The notes beneath the pieces were generated by a model. The model was given only the letters and a program-made list of their open reading frames with translations. It did no database searches and was not told where the DNA came from. Below are positions 1 through 8,488 of a DNA stretch of 64,000 bases, in pieces. The first letter of the stretch is position 1. Every line of letters begins with the position of its first letter. The position numbers and the translations under genes were made by a program. The stretch comes from Acinetobacter nosocomialis (GTDB lineage: Bacteria; Pseudomonadota; Gammaproteobacteria; Pseudomonadales; Moraxellaceae): the NCBI GenBank assembly GCA_025736915.1, contig CP107049.1:2356001-2420000 (forward strand), written 5' to 3'.

Positions 1-698
1 AAGTTCAATATAGTGCTTGGCAACAGGGTATTTTTGAACAGGAATGTTTGCTTGAACGCCTTCATCATTATGCTCCAGCAGTCACGCAAACCACTCAGAG
101 AAGCTGGCGAATTGCCAAACAGCTGCACATGAATATTACGGTGCCAAAGTCTGAAACTCAGGATTGGGTCAGTATAGAAGCATCAAGTGCTCGGGCAAAA
201 AGACGTGCAAAAGTCTGGTTAGAGTACCTGCTTTGGTTGGCCTATTTAAATAAGGGAAGTGCAGGAGCTGAAAGACGCCGTATAGTGGTTTTTAGTGATC
301 AAACCGTGATTTGTAAAGGTATTAGCTCAGAGCAAGCTCGGCAGTATTTACAACCGTGGTTTAAGATCTGGCGTTATGCTCAACAGCAACCACTGGTGCT
401 ACCAGCAGCTTTAATGCTAAAGCCTCTCGAAAAAGCTAAGGCATATCAGTGGGAAACAACAAATCCGACAGAAAAAATAAAACTGGATGAGAAGAGTTAT
501 GCCGAGCTGTTAAAATACTGGAATGAAACAGCGTCATTTACCGCTATCGATATGACACAAAATGAAGCGTGTAAGTTGCATAAGGACTGGCGTTTCATTT
601 TGCAAGAACAAGATGCACAAGCATTGCTCCAACATGCTTGTGATGAGTTTGCCTATGACCTGTATCATCCGGTTTTTCAATTTCAACATTCGGAGTAA
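1..698 (+). CDS. recC: RecBCD enzyme subunit RecC, C-terminal part (5' truncated by window)
   Basis: The open frame runs in from the window edge (codons in frame from base 3) and ends at TAA 696-698, giving the last 231 or so residues of a protein whose start lies outside. RecC recognises Chi and holds the RecB and RecD subunits in the RecBCD helicase-nuclease, which processes double-strand breaks. The visible part is the C-terminal region, with basic and aromatic stretches such as RAKRRAKVWLEYLLWLAYL. The identification rests mainly on context: recB starts 4 bp downstream and recD follows, the usual recC-recB-recD order. The first potential internal start (TTG at 48) is not the real start. 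The family is weakly conserved at this end, so the name relies on synteny. Confidence 0.9.
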   Translation, partial: VQYSAWQQGIFEQECLLERLHHYAPAVTQTTQRSWRIAKQLHMNITVPKSETQDWVSIEASSARAKRRAKVWLEYLLWLAYLNKGSAGAERRRIVVFSDQTVICKGISSEQARQYLQPWFKIWRYAQQQPLVLPAALMLKPLEKAKAYQWETTNPTEKIKLDEKSYAELLKYWNETASFTAIDMTQNEACKLHKDWRFILQEQDAQALLQHACDEFAYDLYHPVFQFQHSE

Positions 699-701
699 GG
701 C

Positions 702-3700
702 ATGAACTCAAGAGTACAGGTGTCTTATCAACCTATTATTGATATTGAATTTAGCGGATTGCATTTAATTGAAGCTTCGGCGGGCACCGGAAAAACGTAC
801 ACATTGTCGAGTTTAATGGTGCGTATTTTTCTTGAGAAATATTTACCGCGCCAAGTCATTGCGACCACCTTCACCCGTGCTGCTGCGGCTGAGTTAAAAA
901 GCCGAATTCGTGCGCGTTTGGTCGAAACCTACCGTTACTTAGATGCTAAGCGGAGCCTGACCGAAAAAGAGATTCTTTTACAGGCCGAGCAAGAATCTGA
1001 CTTATTACTTCAACATGTTCTCAAGCATTTTGCGACACGTATTGCCTATGCCTGTGAACGTTTAAAGCTGGTCATCGATCAGCTAGATGAGTTGTTTGTC
1101 GGGACACTCGATAGCTTTAGCCAAAAGTTGTTACGTGAGTTTGCTTTTGAGAGCGGCAAAATTGAACGCGCTCAAATTACCGATGATGCCAAAACCTATA
1201 GCCGACAACTGATTCATGATGTTTTACGTGAATGGATACAGTCTCAGCCTCAAACCGTGATTGATGCGTTGTATCTGGCAGGAGAGTTAAAAAGTGTCGA
1301 CAGTTTTGTCAAACTGGTCGAAGACTCACTGAATTTTAGTTCGGCTCACTTTAAACTTCCCGAAAAGCCTACTATTCAGTTTGAACAACTTGCGCAGCTC
1401 AAACAGTTGGCAACAGAAATTGACTTAAGCCTTTTAGAGCCGTATTACTTGCTTGATGGTGAGCACTATAAACATGTAAGCGGCACAATATTTCGTAATG
1501 GGGCATTTAATAAGTTATTTAACGAGTGCTTACCGCAGCTTTTGCAAGTTCTCACCCAAAGCGACAGCATTTTAGTTTTTGATGGATCTTTAGCAGCACA
1601 ACGAGAACTCGTTTTTAAGTTTTTAGGCCAACTTGCCGATCAGAAAGTTTTTAAAAAATGTCCCGCCGAAATTTCGGATGGATTCTATCAACATCCTTGT
1701 ATTCAGCAGATTCAGCAGCTATTTGGTGTGCTGAAAAACTACGCTGAACAGTTCGATCAGCTTCATATTTATTTAAAAGCTTATTTGTGTGTAGAAGTTA
1801 AGAAACGTTTACCTCAGGTTTTACAAAATAAGGGTGAGACGACTTTTTCTCAGCAAATTCGCACTTTGTCAGAAGCGCTAAAAGGCGAGCAGGGGCAACG
1901 TTTCGCCGTATTTGTGCAGGCTCGATATCCCTTAATTTTGGTTGATGAGTTTCAAGACACCAACCAAGACCAAGACGATATGCTCGCCAGCATTTGGCGC
2001 CATCCAGAGCGTTACCAAAAAGGTTGCATGATTATGGTGGGTGACCGTAAGCAGGCAATTTACGGTTTCCGTGGTGGGGATATGCTCACCTTCTTGAATG
2101 CCTACAAAGATATTCAGGCAAAGCATGGTCGAGAATATAAATTAATACACAACCATCGTTCAGTCGCTGACTTGGTTGAAGTGGTTGATGCCTTATTTCA
2201 AAGGCAAATCGACTTTGGTGAACAGGTTCAATATGACCCGATTCGGGCAGGGACTCGACCTCACCCAGCTTTAGTCGATCAAAATCAGTCTAACCCGTAC
2301 CCTTTACGTTGGCTTCTGCTAAAAGACAAGGAAACGGAAGCACAGCAAGTGGCATGGAAGATTCGGGATTTACTCAACCAGTCACATACTGGGCAGTTAT
2401 ATTTTCAAAAAGATACTCAGACCCAAGCTTTAAATGAAGATGATATTGCGGTCTTATCACGTAATCATGATGGTCTTGATAAAGTTCAGTTTGAATTAGA
2501 ACGTTTAGGAATACGCGTTAACCGACCATCAAAACGAAGTGTTTTTGATTGCACAATTGCTCAGGATGTTGGGGCCTTACTCACTGCGATTCTTCATCCT
2601 TACGATGAAGCCAAAGTGAAGCGAGCTTTGATTAGCCGTTTATTTGCTATGGACCTTAAACAGCTGTTGCAACTCGAACAAACAGCCGAAGGTTTAAGCC
2701 AGTTCATGACGGGCTTTGATGCTATTCGGGAATTGTGGTCAGCTCAGGGCTTTTTAGTGGCATGGCAGCAATGTTTAAACCAATTTGGCATTTGGAAAAA
2801 TCTGGTTGCTGTCCAGAGTAAAGATAATGAGCGGGTTGTGGTGAACTTGCGTCATTTGACCGAAATTTTGAGTCAGCATAGCGAGAAATATCAGGGTGCG
2901 CAAAATCTCTATCATTGGTATCTCAAGCAATTACAGTCACCGCTTGACCGTGAGTGGGAGCTAGAGCGTAGATTGTCGAGTGAAGCTGGCGTACAGCTCA
3001 TGACTATTCACCAGTCAAAAGGCCTTGAGTTTAAAATTGTCTTTTTGCTTGGGGCCGATAAACCGTTTCGGGAAAATAACAAAACGCTTAACTTCTCGAC
3101 TCAAGATGTAACTACGCCTGAATCGGCTCAAACTCTAACACAACGAGTTGTTGCGATTGCCGATAAAACATATTTAAACGAAACCGAGCTGAAGCAGCAT
3201 GAAGAACGGGCTTTGGCGGAACAAAACCGTCTATGGTACGTTGCTTTAACTCGGGCAAGTCATCGTGTTTATGCACTCTTACAAGATACAGATGGCAAGT
3301 CTGTTTCAGGTTTGGCATTTTGGAAAAACAGAGCTGAACCTTTCCAGCACCGTTGTTGTACCGATGAAATAATTTTGGAGCAGCCACCTGCTGCCATGCA
3401 TTTAAATCAGCACATCAATATTATTGAGATACAGGCACAGCATTTTCCTGATCAGCGCTTCTATTCAAGAGGCAAAACCAGTTTTAGTTATCTGGCACAG
3501 CATTTAAGACATAAAGTAGGTACCGATTTACTCGCGAGCCAGAGTCATGAAGCTGTTTTAGCCGAAGATGAACTCGATCAGGTTATTTCTGTTGAAGCGA
3601 CCACAGCACAGCCAATTAGCTGGATTAAAAGCAATTTTCCGAGAGGGACGCTTGCAGGTAATTTCTTACATGAAATATTTGAACATATTGATTTTCAATG

Positions 3701-4400
3701 TTCAGATGAATGGGTAAGTGAAATACGTCGTCGTTTTAAAAATGATTACAGTAGTTTGTGGCAAGATTTATTAATCAAATATCAAGAAAGCTTCCCCGAA
3801 GAACAAGAAGCGGAATATTCGCTTTATCACGCTGTGGCTGAATGGCTGCAAGAGATTCTAAACACGCCGTTATATCAAGGTTTTCGCCTAAAGCAGTTAC
3901 AACCAGAGCACTATTTATCAGAGTGTCCTTTTTATTTGGCCCTGTCAGATCGTGTGTTAGCCATGAAACGTATTCAGCAGCTGTTTGCTGAATATGGCAT
4001 GGAAATGCCTGAGTTATTAGAGGCTCGTTCCGCACGCTATTTAAATGGTTCGATAGACTTGGTTTATTTTGATGGGCAGCGTTATCACATTGCTGACTAT
4101 AAGAGTAACTATTTAGGTGAAAACCTTGTCGATTACAGTGTAGAAAGTATTGCTCAAAGTATGTCTTTAGCCAGTTATTGGTTGCAAGCAGGCTTATATT
4201 TGGTTGCGCTACATCGTTATTTAAAAGTCAAAATGCAGAATTATGATATTGAGCAACATTTAGGTGGGGCGACTTATCTTTATTTGCGTGGTATGAATGG
4301 CGAAGCTGAGCAGGGTTATTATTATTGGCAGCCAAGTACAGAATTTGTTCTACGACTCGATGCTATTTTAGGGTACTTTGCTGAGGATAAAATTGCATAA
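702..4400 (+). CDS. recB: RecBCD enzyme subunit RecB (helicase-nuclease)
   Basis: RecB is the 3'-5' superfamily 1A helicase and the only nuclease of RecBCD; it degrades ends until Chi and then loads RecA. The 1232-residue length is typical. Visible: Walker A EASAGTGKT near residues 25-33; Walker B LVDEFQDTNQ near 413-422; the UvrD-type motif MTIHQSKGLEFKIV near 767; the late helicase motif LWYVALTRASHRV near 845; and the C-terminal RecB nuclease motif with GSIDLVYF near 1117 and IADYKSNY near 1130, carrying the metal-binding Asp and catalytic Lys. It follows recC by 3 bp, so it is translationally coupled. Nothing looks broken. Confidence 0.98.
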   Translation: MNSRVQVSYQPIIDIEFSGLHLIEASAGTGKTYTLSSLMVRIFLEKYLPRQVIATTFTRAAAAELKSRIRARLVETYRYLDAKRSLTEKEILLQAEQESDLLLQHVLKHFATRIAYACERLKLVIDQLDELFVGTLDSFSQKLLREFAFESGKIERAQITDDAKTYSRQLIHDVLREWIQSQPQTVIDALYLAGELKSVDSFVKLVEDSLNFSSAHFKLPEKPTIQFEQLAQLKQLATEIDLSLLEPYYLLDGEHYKHVSGTIFRNGAFNKLFNECLPQLLQVLTQSDSILVFDGSLAAQRELVFKFLGQLADQKVFKKCPAEISDGFYQHPCIQQIQQLFGVLKNYAEQFDQLHIYLKAYLCVEVKKRLPQVLQNKGETTFSQQIRTLSEALKGEQGQRFAVFVQARYPLILVDEFQDTNQDQDDMLASIWRHPERYQKGCMIMVGDRKQAIYGFRGGDMLTFLNAYKDIQAKHGREYKLIHNHRSVADLVEVVDALFQRQIDFGEQVQYDPIRAGTRPHPALVDQNQSNPYPLRWLLLKDKETEAQQVAWKIRDLLNQSHTGQLYFQKDTQTQALNEDDIAVLSRNHDGLDKVQFELERLGIRVNRPSKRSVFDCTIAQDVGALLTAILHPYDEAKVKRALISRLFAMDLKQLLQLEQTAEGLSQFMTGFDAIRELWSAQGFLVAWQQCLNQFGIWKNLVAVQSKDNERVVVNLRHLTEILSQHSEKYQGAQNLYHWYLKQLQSPLDREWELERRLSSEAGVQLMTIHQSKGLEFKIVFLLGADKPFRENNKTLNFSTQDVTTPESAQTLTQRVVAIADKTYLNETELKQHEERALAEQNRLWYVALTRASHRVYALLQDTDGKSVSGLAFWKNRAEPFQHRCCTDEIILEQPPAAMHLNQHINIIEIQAQHFPDQRFYSRGKTSFSYLAQHLRHKVGTDLLASQSHEAVLAEDELDQVISVEATTAQPISWIKSNFPRGTLAGNFLHEIFEHIDFQCSDEWVSEIRRRFKNDYSSLWQDLLIKYQESFPEEQEAEYSLYHAVAEWLQEILNTPLYQGFRLKQLQPEHYLSECPFYLALSDRVLAMKRIQQLFAEYGMEMPELLEARSARYLNGSIDLVYFDGQRYHIADYKSNYLGENLVDYSVESIAQSMSLASYWLQAGLYLVALHRYLKVKMQNYDIEQHLGGATYLYLRGMNGEAEQGYYYWQPSTEFVLRLDAILGYFAEDKIA

Positions 4401-4447
4401 AAAATGCTGATAAATGATCTAATTTTAGAATTAACAAATACTTGGGG

Positions 4448-4516
4448 TGTGGATAAGCCTGTCTATAACCATGTGGACAAGCGTGTGGAAAACTAGGTGG
4501 ATAAGTGTGTGGACAA
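4448..4516 (+). repeat. Array of five DnaA-box-like 9-mers, four with exact 12-bp period
   Basis: 9-mers of the form TGTGGAtAA (complement of the DnaA box TTATCCACA) occur at 4448-4456 (perfect TGTGGATAA), 4472-4480 (TGTGGACAA), 4484-4492 (TGTGGAAAA), 4496-4504 (GGTGGATAA) and 4508-4516 (TGTGGACAA). Starts are 24, 12, 12 and 12 bp apart, all in the same orientation. The last two overlap the proposed GTG start region of recD. The sequence and spacing are directly visible. DnaA binding is an inference. It could instead be a simple tandem duplication preserved because 12 bp keeps the reading frame. Confidence 0.7.
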
Positions 4517-6260
4517 TCTAAATAGCCCTGAACAAAGCGATTTAAGCTGGTTAACGACTTGGAGTACCTTTCTAAATCAAGCCCCGTTTACTGCACAGAC
4601 ACAAGCTCCAGAGGCAGCTTGTTTTTTGCAGCAGCTGATTGAAGCGAGCTTGCAAGGTGATAGTTGCATTGAGATTAGCCCAGAGCAAACAGAAGCACTT
4701 GGTCAACTGGTGATATCTGCTGAACAAGCGATGTCTCAAGTTGCCCCTTGTGTCCACGACGGGCAGGGGTTGGCATTATACCGATATTGGAACCTAGAGC
4801 AACGCCTAGCTGAGCAAATTCGCCGATTAAAGCAGCAACCAATTCAACCAGTTTCGTGTGAAGAGCATTTAGACTTACTCACTGATCCTCATCAGCGAGC
4901 TGCCTTGCAAATGGTGACTCAGCAGAGCTTGAGTATTATTACAGGTGGGCCGGGTACAGGTAAGACCTATACGCTCGCTCGTATTATTGCTGTGCTGAGT
5001 CAAGCAATTCCTCATATTCGTGTAGCAATGGCAGCTCCGACGGGTAAAGCTGCACAGCGTATGCAAGAAGCCTTACAAAACTCGTTTAATGACCCTAAGC
5101 TTCTTGAGTCGGGGTTGGTTAGTGATGAGCTAAGAAACCAAAGTACCCAAACCATTCATCGATTATTAGGTATGGGGCATAGTCAAACTCCACGGTTTAA
5201 TCAAAAACAGCCATTGCCTTATGACGTTATTGTGGTGGATGAAGCCTCTATGCTGGATTTAAATCTGGCAACGTTATTATTTGAAGCGGTTCCTGAGTCT
5301 TGTCGAATTATTTTATTAGGCGATGCCAACCAGCTTGCTTCTGTAGATGTTGGAGCGGTACTTGCAGATTTACAGCAAATCGAGGCGTTGTCTGAAAACC
5401 GTGTTCACCTTCAAACCAGCCGTCGTTTTGCGGAGGGTGCTTTGATTGGTCAGGTGGCACGATTTATTCAAATGCAGACTAGTCAGATCAATCATGAACA
5501 AGTTTTGCAACAGTTTGAAATTGATATTGTTCAGGTTTCAGAGCTACGTTCAATTCCTTTAGAAGCTGATATGCCCGATGTGGTTCAGCTTGAATATTTA
5601 CCTGAAGAGTCACCTATAGAGCTAGAAGCTTACTACCAAAAATTGATGGTGGGCTTTCAAGGCTATGTGCAAAGCCTAAAAGCTTATTTACAAGATGATC
5701 GCTCAATTGAGCATATTGGAAATATTGTTAAGTCATTCGATGACTACCGTATTTTAACTGCTGTACGTCATGGACCATTTGGCTTGCAGCAACTTAATCA
5801 ATATGCCGAACGCTGGTTACAACAACAGCTAGGTATTGTGACTTTAGGGGGATGGTATGTAGGTCGTCCTGTCATGATGACTTATAACGATTACCAGCTC
5901 GGCATTTCAAATGGTGACATTGGTTTATGTTTTGAACATAGAACCCAACCTCAGCAGTTTGAAGTGTATTTCCCAAGTTTAAATAAGTGGGTTGCCGCAA
6001 ACCGATTACCTAAAAGTATTCAAAGTGCATTTGCTTTAACCATTCACAAATCGCAAGGGTCTGAATTTACACACACTGCTGTTGTTCTCGATCAGGCCGC
6101 CAAGAATTTGTTAAGCCAAGAGCTGATCTACACTGCGATTACACGAGCCAAAAAAGTAGTGAGTTTATTGGTTCATCCAGAGGCTTTATTACAATCTTTT
6201 ACAGTTCGTACGACCAGGAAAAGCGGTTTAGTTGAAAAAGTTAATCGGTTAGTTCGTTAA
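4497..6260 (+). CDS. recD: RecBCD enzyme subunit RecD (5'-3' helicase)
   Basis: RecD is the fast 5'-3' helicase of RecBCD. Of 587 residues, the Walker A GGPGTGKTYTLAR lies near 150-162, Walker B VVDEASMLDL near 247-256, and the C-terminal UvrD-like motif FALTIHKSQGSEF near 512-524 with LIYTAITRAKK near 545. The start is uncertain: an in-frame TAG sits immediately before the GTG at 4497, so translation cannot start earlier, and GTG at 4509 is an alternative. Neither has a clear Shine-Dalgarno, and both lie inside the DnaA-box-like repeat array. A 96-bp gap separates it from recB, so it may be read through from recCB or have its own promoter. Confidence 0.96.
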   Translation: MDKCVDNLNSPEQSDLSWLTTWSTFLNQAPFTAQTQAPEAACFLQQLIEASLQGDSCIEISPEQTEALGQLVISAEQAMSQVAPCVHDGQGLALYRYWNLEQRLAEQIRRLKQQPIQPVSCEEHLDLLTDPHQRAALQMVTQQSLSIITGGPGTGKTYTLARIIAVLSQAIPHIRVAMAAPTGKAAQRMQEALQNSFNDPKLLESGLVSDELRNQSTQTIHRLLGMGHSQTPRFNQKQPLPYDVIVVDEASMLDLNLATLLFEAVPESCRIILLGDANQLASVDVGAVLADLQQIEALSENRVHLQTSRRFAEGALIGQVARFIQMQTSQINHEQVLQQFEIDIVQVSELRSIPLEADMPDVVQLEYLPEESPIELEAYYQKLMVGFQGYVQSLKAYLQDDRSIEHIGNIVKSFDDYRILTAVRHGPFGLQQLNQYAERWLQQQLGIVTLGGWYVGRPVMMTYNDYQLGISNGDIGLCFEHRTQPQQFEVYFPSLNKWVAANRLPKSIQSAFALTIHKSQGSEFTHTAVVLDQAAKNLLSQELIYTAITRAKKVVSLLVHPEALLQSFTVRTTRKSGLVEKVNRLVR

Positions 6261-6267
6261 GTCAAAC

Positions 6268-6508
6268 TTAATATTTTTGCCCGTGTAAGAAAAAGCTTAC
6301 ATGGATTCGAGATATTTGCTGCTAGAGAACACACCCTGTTTTTGAGATTATAAACGCACAACGAGCTTGGCAAGGAATGTCGGGCAAAATCGCACAATAA
6401 TAATAACTTAAGTCGAGAGACTGCGAACTTACAATGACGTAGGTGAATAAAGAGGAAACTTACAGCCGCTAAGCCTTGTAGTTTTGGGAGAGACTACAGG
6501 GCTTTTTT
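6268..6508 (+). ncRNA. Candidate small RNA with intrinsic terminator, downstream of recD
   Basis: A closing helix TTTTGCCCG (6275-6283) with CGGGCAAAA (6381-6389) encloses a hairpin TGTAAG/CTTACA (6284-6289 with 6296-6301). Downstream comes a G/A-rich stretch with GGA triplets and then a strong terminator hairpin at 6471-6504 followed by a T run. TAATAT at 6269-6274 could be a -10 element, but its -35 is weak, and in that case the RNA would begin a few bases downstream. I compared it by memory with tmRNA, 4.5S and 6S and found no convincing match. It could alternatively be a long recD 3' UTR. Family unknown. Confidence 0.45.
6471..6508 (+). terminator. Rho-independent terminator of candidate sRNA
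   Basis: A 12-bp stem AAGCCTTGTAGT (6471-6482) with ACTACAGGGCTT (6493-6504), containing one G-U pair, a 10-nt loop and a following TTTTTT tract. Confidence 0.85.
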
Positions 6509-6675
6509 ATATTTTGAGTTTTTATCACGTCAAATAAATTAAATAAATCTTTGTTTATGTCACGCTATTTCTTCTTCTGATTATCAATCATTTAACTCGA
6601 ACGTATTAATATATTTATTTGTAATATGAGTTTCAAATAGTCATTTTTCGCGTGAATTGTTAAGTTAAATGTTAT

Positions 6676-6739
6676 ACAGAACCGTACGTTATTTAGCTGT
6701 TGCAGATAAACGCTAAATATTAGACAGACCTGTACGTTT
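6676..6739. promoter_or_regulatory. Two related operator-like repeats flanking an inverted repeat
   Basis: ACAGAACCGTACGTTA (6676-6691) and ACAGACCTGTACGTTT (6724-6739) agree at 13 of 16 positions, both centred on a GTACG core. They are 48 bp apart. Between them lies the inverted pair TTTAGC (6692-6697) and GCTAAA (6712-6717). The arrangement looks like paired dimer sites of a TetR-type repressor around a promoter, but no regulator or target gene adjoins, so the function is inferred only weakly. Confidence 0.35.
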
Positions 6740-6955
6740 TCGCTTACATGATGATAAGAAAAATACTACTTTTCTTCATAATTGGATATGACAAAATACA
6801 TCACATAAGGAAATAGAAATAAAAACAACGGAAGTGAATAAAACAAGAAGAAAGATGCAGAAAGCATCTCACATATAACAAGAAAAACAGAGATAAACAC
6901 GATAAACAAGAACTACAGCGCCAAAAACCCAAGCAGAAATGCTTGGGTTTTTTAT
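6740..6955 (+). ncRNA. Second candidate small transcript, A-rich with terminal hairpins
   Basis: Downstream of the operator-like pair is an unusually A- and purine-rich segment with GGA-containing motifs (TTGGATATG, AAGGAAATA, ACGGAAGTG). A hairpin AGATGC/GCATCT (6853-6858 with 6864-6869) and an intrinsic terminator follow. No RBS-supported ORF exists. The 5' end is not defined by a clear promoter. It may simply be untranscribed spacer whose terminator serves the opposing gene. Confidence 0.3.
6924..6955. terminator. Bidirectional terminator before serine hydrolase stop
   Basis: AAAACCCAAGC (6924-6934) pairs with GCTTGGGTTTT (6941-6951) around a 6-nt loop. There are T tracts on both strands, so it can end the minus-strand serine hydrolase gene and any plus-strand transcript. 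Confidence 0.85.
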
Positions 6956-6977
6956 TTTATCGCTAAGTTATAACTAT

Positions 6978-8453
6978 TTAGACTAGATCTGTTTCATGTG
7001 AATCGCTACCAAACAATGAACGGCGCTGGTCTCTAGGAATTCGTGGGCATTGGCTAGAAATTTGATAGAGCAAGTTAGCTAGAGCAGGGAGGTGAGTGCC
7101 CACTACAGATTTTCCAGTGGTTAATAATGAAACACTAATATCACGCTCTGGGTCGGCCCAACATAAAATATTAGAGAAACCGAGATGACCAAAAGCTTGT
7201 CCCGTCATTGGGCCAAATAAACCTACTGGGTTGCTACCAAGCATTGGACCCAATGCATAACGCATCGGTATTAATAAGGTTCGGTCAATATTAACTCCTG
7301 TGGTGGGGAGAGTTGCTCTAAAAATTGTTTTTTCACTTAGAATTTGTTTACCTTGGTAGCTTCCTCCACTTAAAAGCATTTCAAAGAAGCGTCCGGCTTG
7401 TTCAGCACTGGTATAAATGTTACCCGCAGGGCAGATGGTGTCCATAAAACGGCTATCATTGGTCACATCTACAGCGAGTTGTAAGCCACCACCTAGTACA
7501 TGATTTAAATAATGATCTGTTCCTAAGCGAGGATGTAAACCTGTTGCACAATTGAGTGCGACTTTGGAACGATATTCTGGTTTCAAACCATAGTTGAAAT
7601 AAGGCATATCCATCGGTTTCTCGATGGTCTCATGCACAAATTGGCGAAGGTCTTGTCCTGTGACTCGTTCAATAATTTCACCTAAAATATAACCTGCGGT
7701 TACAGCATGATAAGCGAGGTGATTGCCTGCTGGAGAAACGGGTCTTGCTGCATATAAGCGCTTTAAAATTTCATCTTTATCAAAAAGCAGTTCAGGAGTG
7801 ACTTCTCCATCAACATAAGGAATGCCTCCCCGATGTGCTAATAAATGAAAGATCGTCGCACGGCGCTTCCCATTTACACCATATTCTGGAATGTAATAAC
7901 TGACAGGATCGAGTAGGTTGATTTCACCTTTTTCATCTAAAAGATGAATCAACATGGCTGTAATCATTTTGGATGCTGAAAATAAGCAAACCGGAGTATC
8001 CGGTGTTGCGATGATTGCATTATTTTGCAAACCTTCTGGAGAGTTGCCTTGAGCATAGCCAATACTTCGATTTAATAAAATTTTCCCCTGTCTACGTAAA
8101 CAAAAAGTAATGAGTGGATAGTTCCCAGTTTTATAGAGTGACTCAATACTTTTCCAGATCTTTTGAACCTGACGTTCATTCATTCCACCTTGTTCAGCAG
8201 GCACTTCATCTTTGTGATGAATGACCGATCCAATATCATCTGGTACTGGACAGGTGTTGGTCGAAAATATTTTCACACGTCCCTCGCGTTTCTTTCTTTT
8301 TATTGAAAGCCAAGTGTGCAGGGTTAAGAGACTGAAGTCAGTGTCTAAAATGACAGGTAACTGAAAACAATTTTGCAATCCATATATAGATACCTTAAAA
8401 TAGGCAACTTGCTGTAGTGATGCACGGCAGTCAGTTGCGCTCAACTGATTCAT
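6978..8453 (-). CDS. Serine hydrolase of the beta-lactamase/EstB (class C-like) family
   Basis: It shows the S-x-x-K nucleophile motif SASK near residues 158-161 of the longest frame, preceded by the strand DTPVCLF and followed by the helix typical of class C-like serine hydrolases. The second motif is Y-x-x at YHAVTAGYILGEI near 246, as in EstB-type esterases. The C-terminal region carries GHLGFSNILCWADP near 441-454. The family includes esterases, penicillin-binding and beta-lactamase-like proteins; the substrate cannot be told, and this is not the ADC cephalosporinase. The start is doubtful: the longest frame reaches 8453, but the first 60 or so residues overlap the probable rpsO promoter and are not conserved-looking. 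A GTG (VKIFSTN, about residue 60) or ATG (MNERQVQ, about residue 91) may be the true start. Confidence 0.85.
   Translation of the reverse strand: MNQLSATDCRASLQQVAYFKVSIYGLQNCFQLPVILDTDFSLLTLHTWLSIKRKKREGRVKIFSTNTCPVPDDIGSVIHHKDEVPAEQGGMNERQVQKIWKSIESLYKTGNYPLITFCLRRQGKILLNRSIGYAQGNSPEGLQNNAIIATPDTPVCLFSASKMITAMLIHLLDEKGEINLLDPVSYYIPEYGVNGKRRATIFHLLAHRGGIPYVDGEVTPELLFDKDEILKRLYAARPVSPAGNHLAYHAVTAGYILGEIIERVTGQDLRQFVHETIEKPMDMPYFNYGLKPEYRSKVALNCATGLHPRLGTDHYLNHVLGGGLQLAVDVTNDSRFMDTICPAGNIYTSAEQAGRFFEMLLSGGSYQGKQILSEKTIFRATLPTTGVNIDRTLLIPMRYALGPMLGSNPVGLFGPMTGQAFGHLGFSNILCWADPERDISVSLLTTGKSVVGTHLPALANLLYQISSQCPRIPRDQRRSLFGSDSHETDLV
8373..8401 (+). promoter_or_regulatory. Probable sigma70 promoter of rpsO
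   Basis: TTGCAA (8373-8378), a 17-bp spacer and TAAAAT (8396-8401) lie about 88 bp upstream of the rpsO ATG. This sits within the N-terminal coding part of the longest opposing serine hydrolase frame. Confidence 0.5.
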
Positions 8454-8488
8454 ATCATTTTATTTTTTAAGCATCTCGGAGAAATCGA

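Larger units (their letters stand above)
6261..6977. other. 717-bp gene-free interval with two terminated candidate transcripts
   Basis: No convincing protein gene is present on either strand. The left half (to about 6510) holds a structured stretch ending in an intrinsic terminator. The middle (about 6670-6740) has two related operator-like sequences. The right part is A/purine-rich, with a small hairpin at 6853-6869 and a second terminator at 6924-6955 that could also end the minus-strand serine hydrolase gene. A 22-codon ORF at 6748-6816 (MMIRKILLFF...) lacks a ribosome-binding site and is not called. Confidence 0.7.

Noticed and set aside
4448..4516. CRISPR array or plasmid iteron
   Set aside because: The repeats are 9-12 bp without unique spacers, and there are no cas or rep genes; the sequence fits DnaA boxes better.
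6268..6508. 6S RNA, tmRNA, RNase P RNA or 4.5S RNA
   Set aside because: I could not match the defining core motifs. The 5' and 3' parts do not pair as in 6S, and the tRNA-like domain of tmRNA is absent.
6748..6816. 22-codon hydrophobic ORF (MMIRKILLFF...) as a small protein or toxin
   Set aside because: There is no Shine-Dalgarno sequence upstream and no family likeness.
6978..8453. Chromosomal AmpC (ADC) beta-lactamase
   Set aside because: It has the S-x-x-K fold, but there is no signal peptide, the length is larger, and the sequence does not match ADC; it fits an EstB-like hydrolase.
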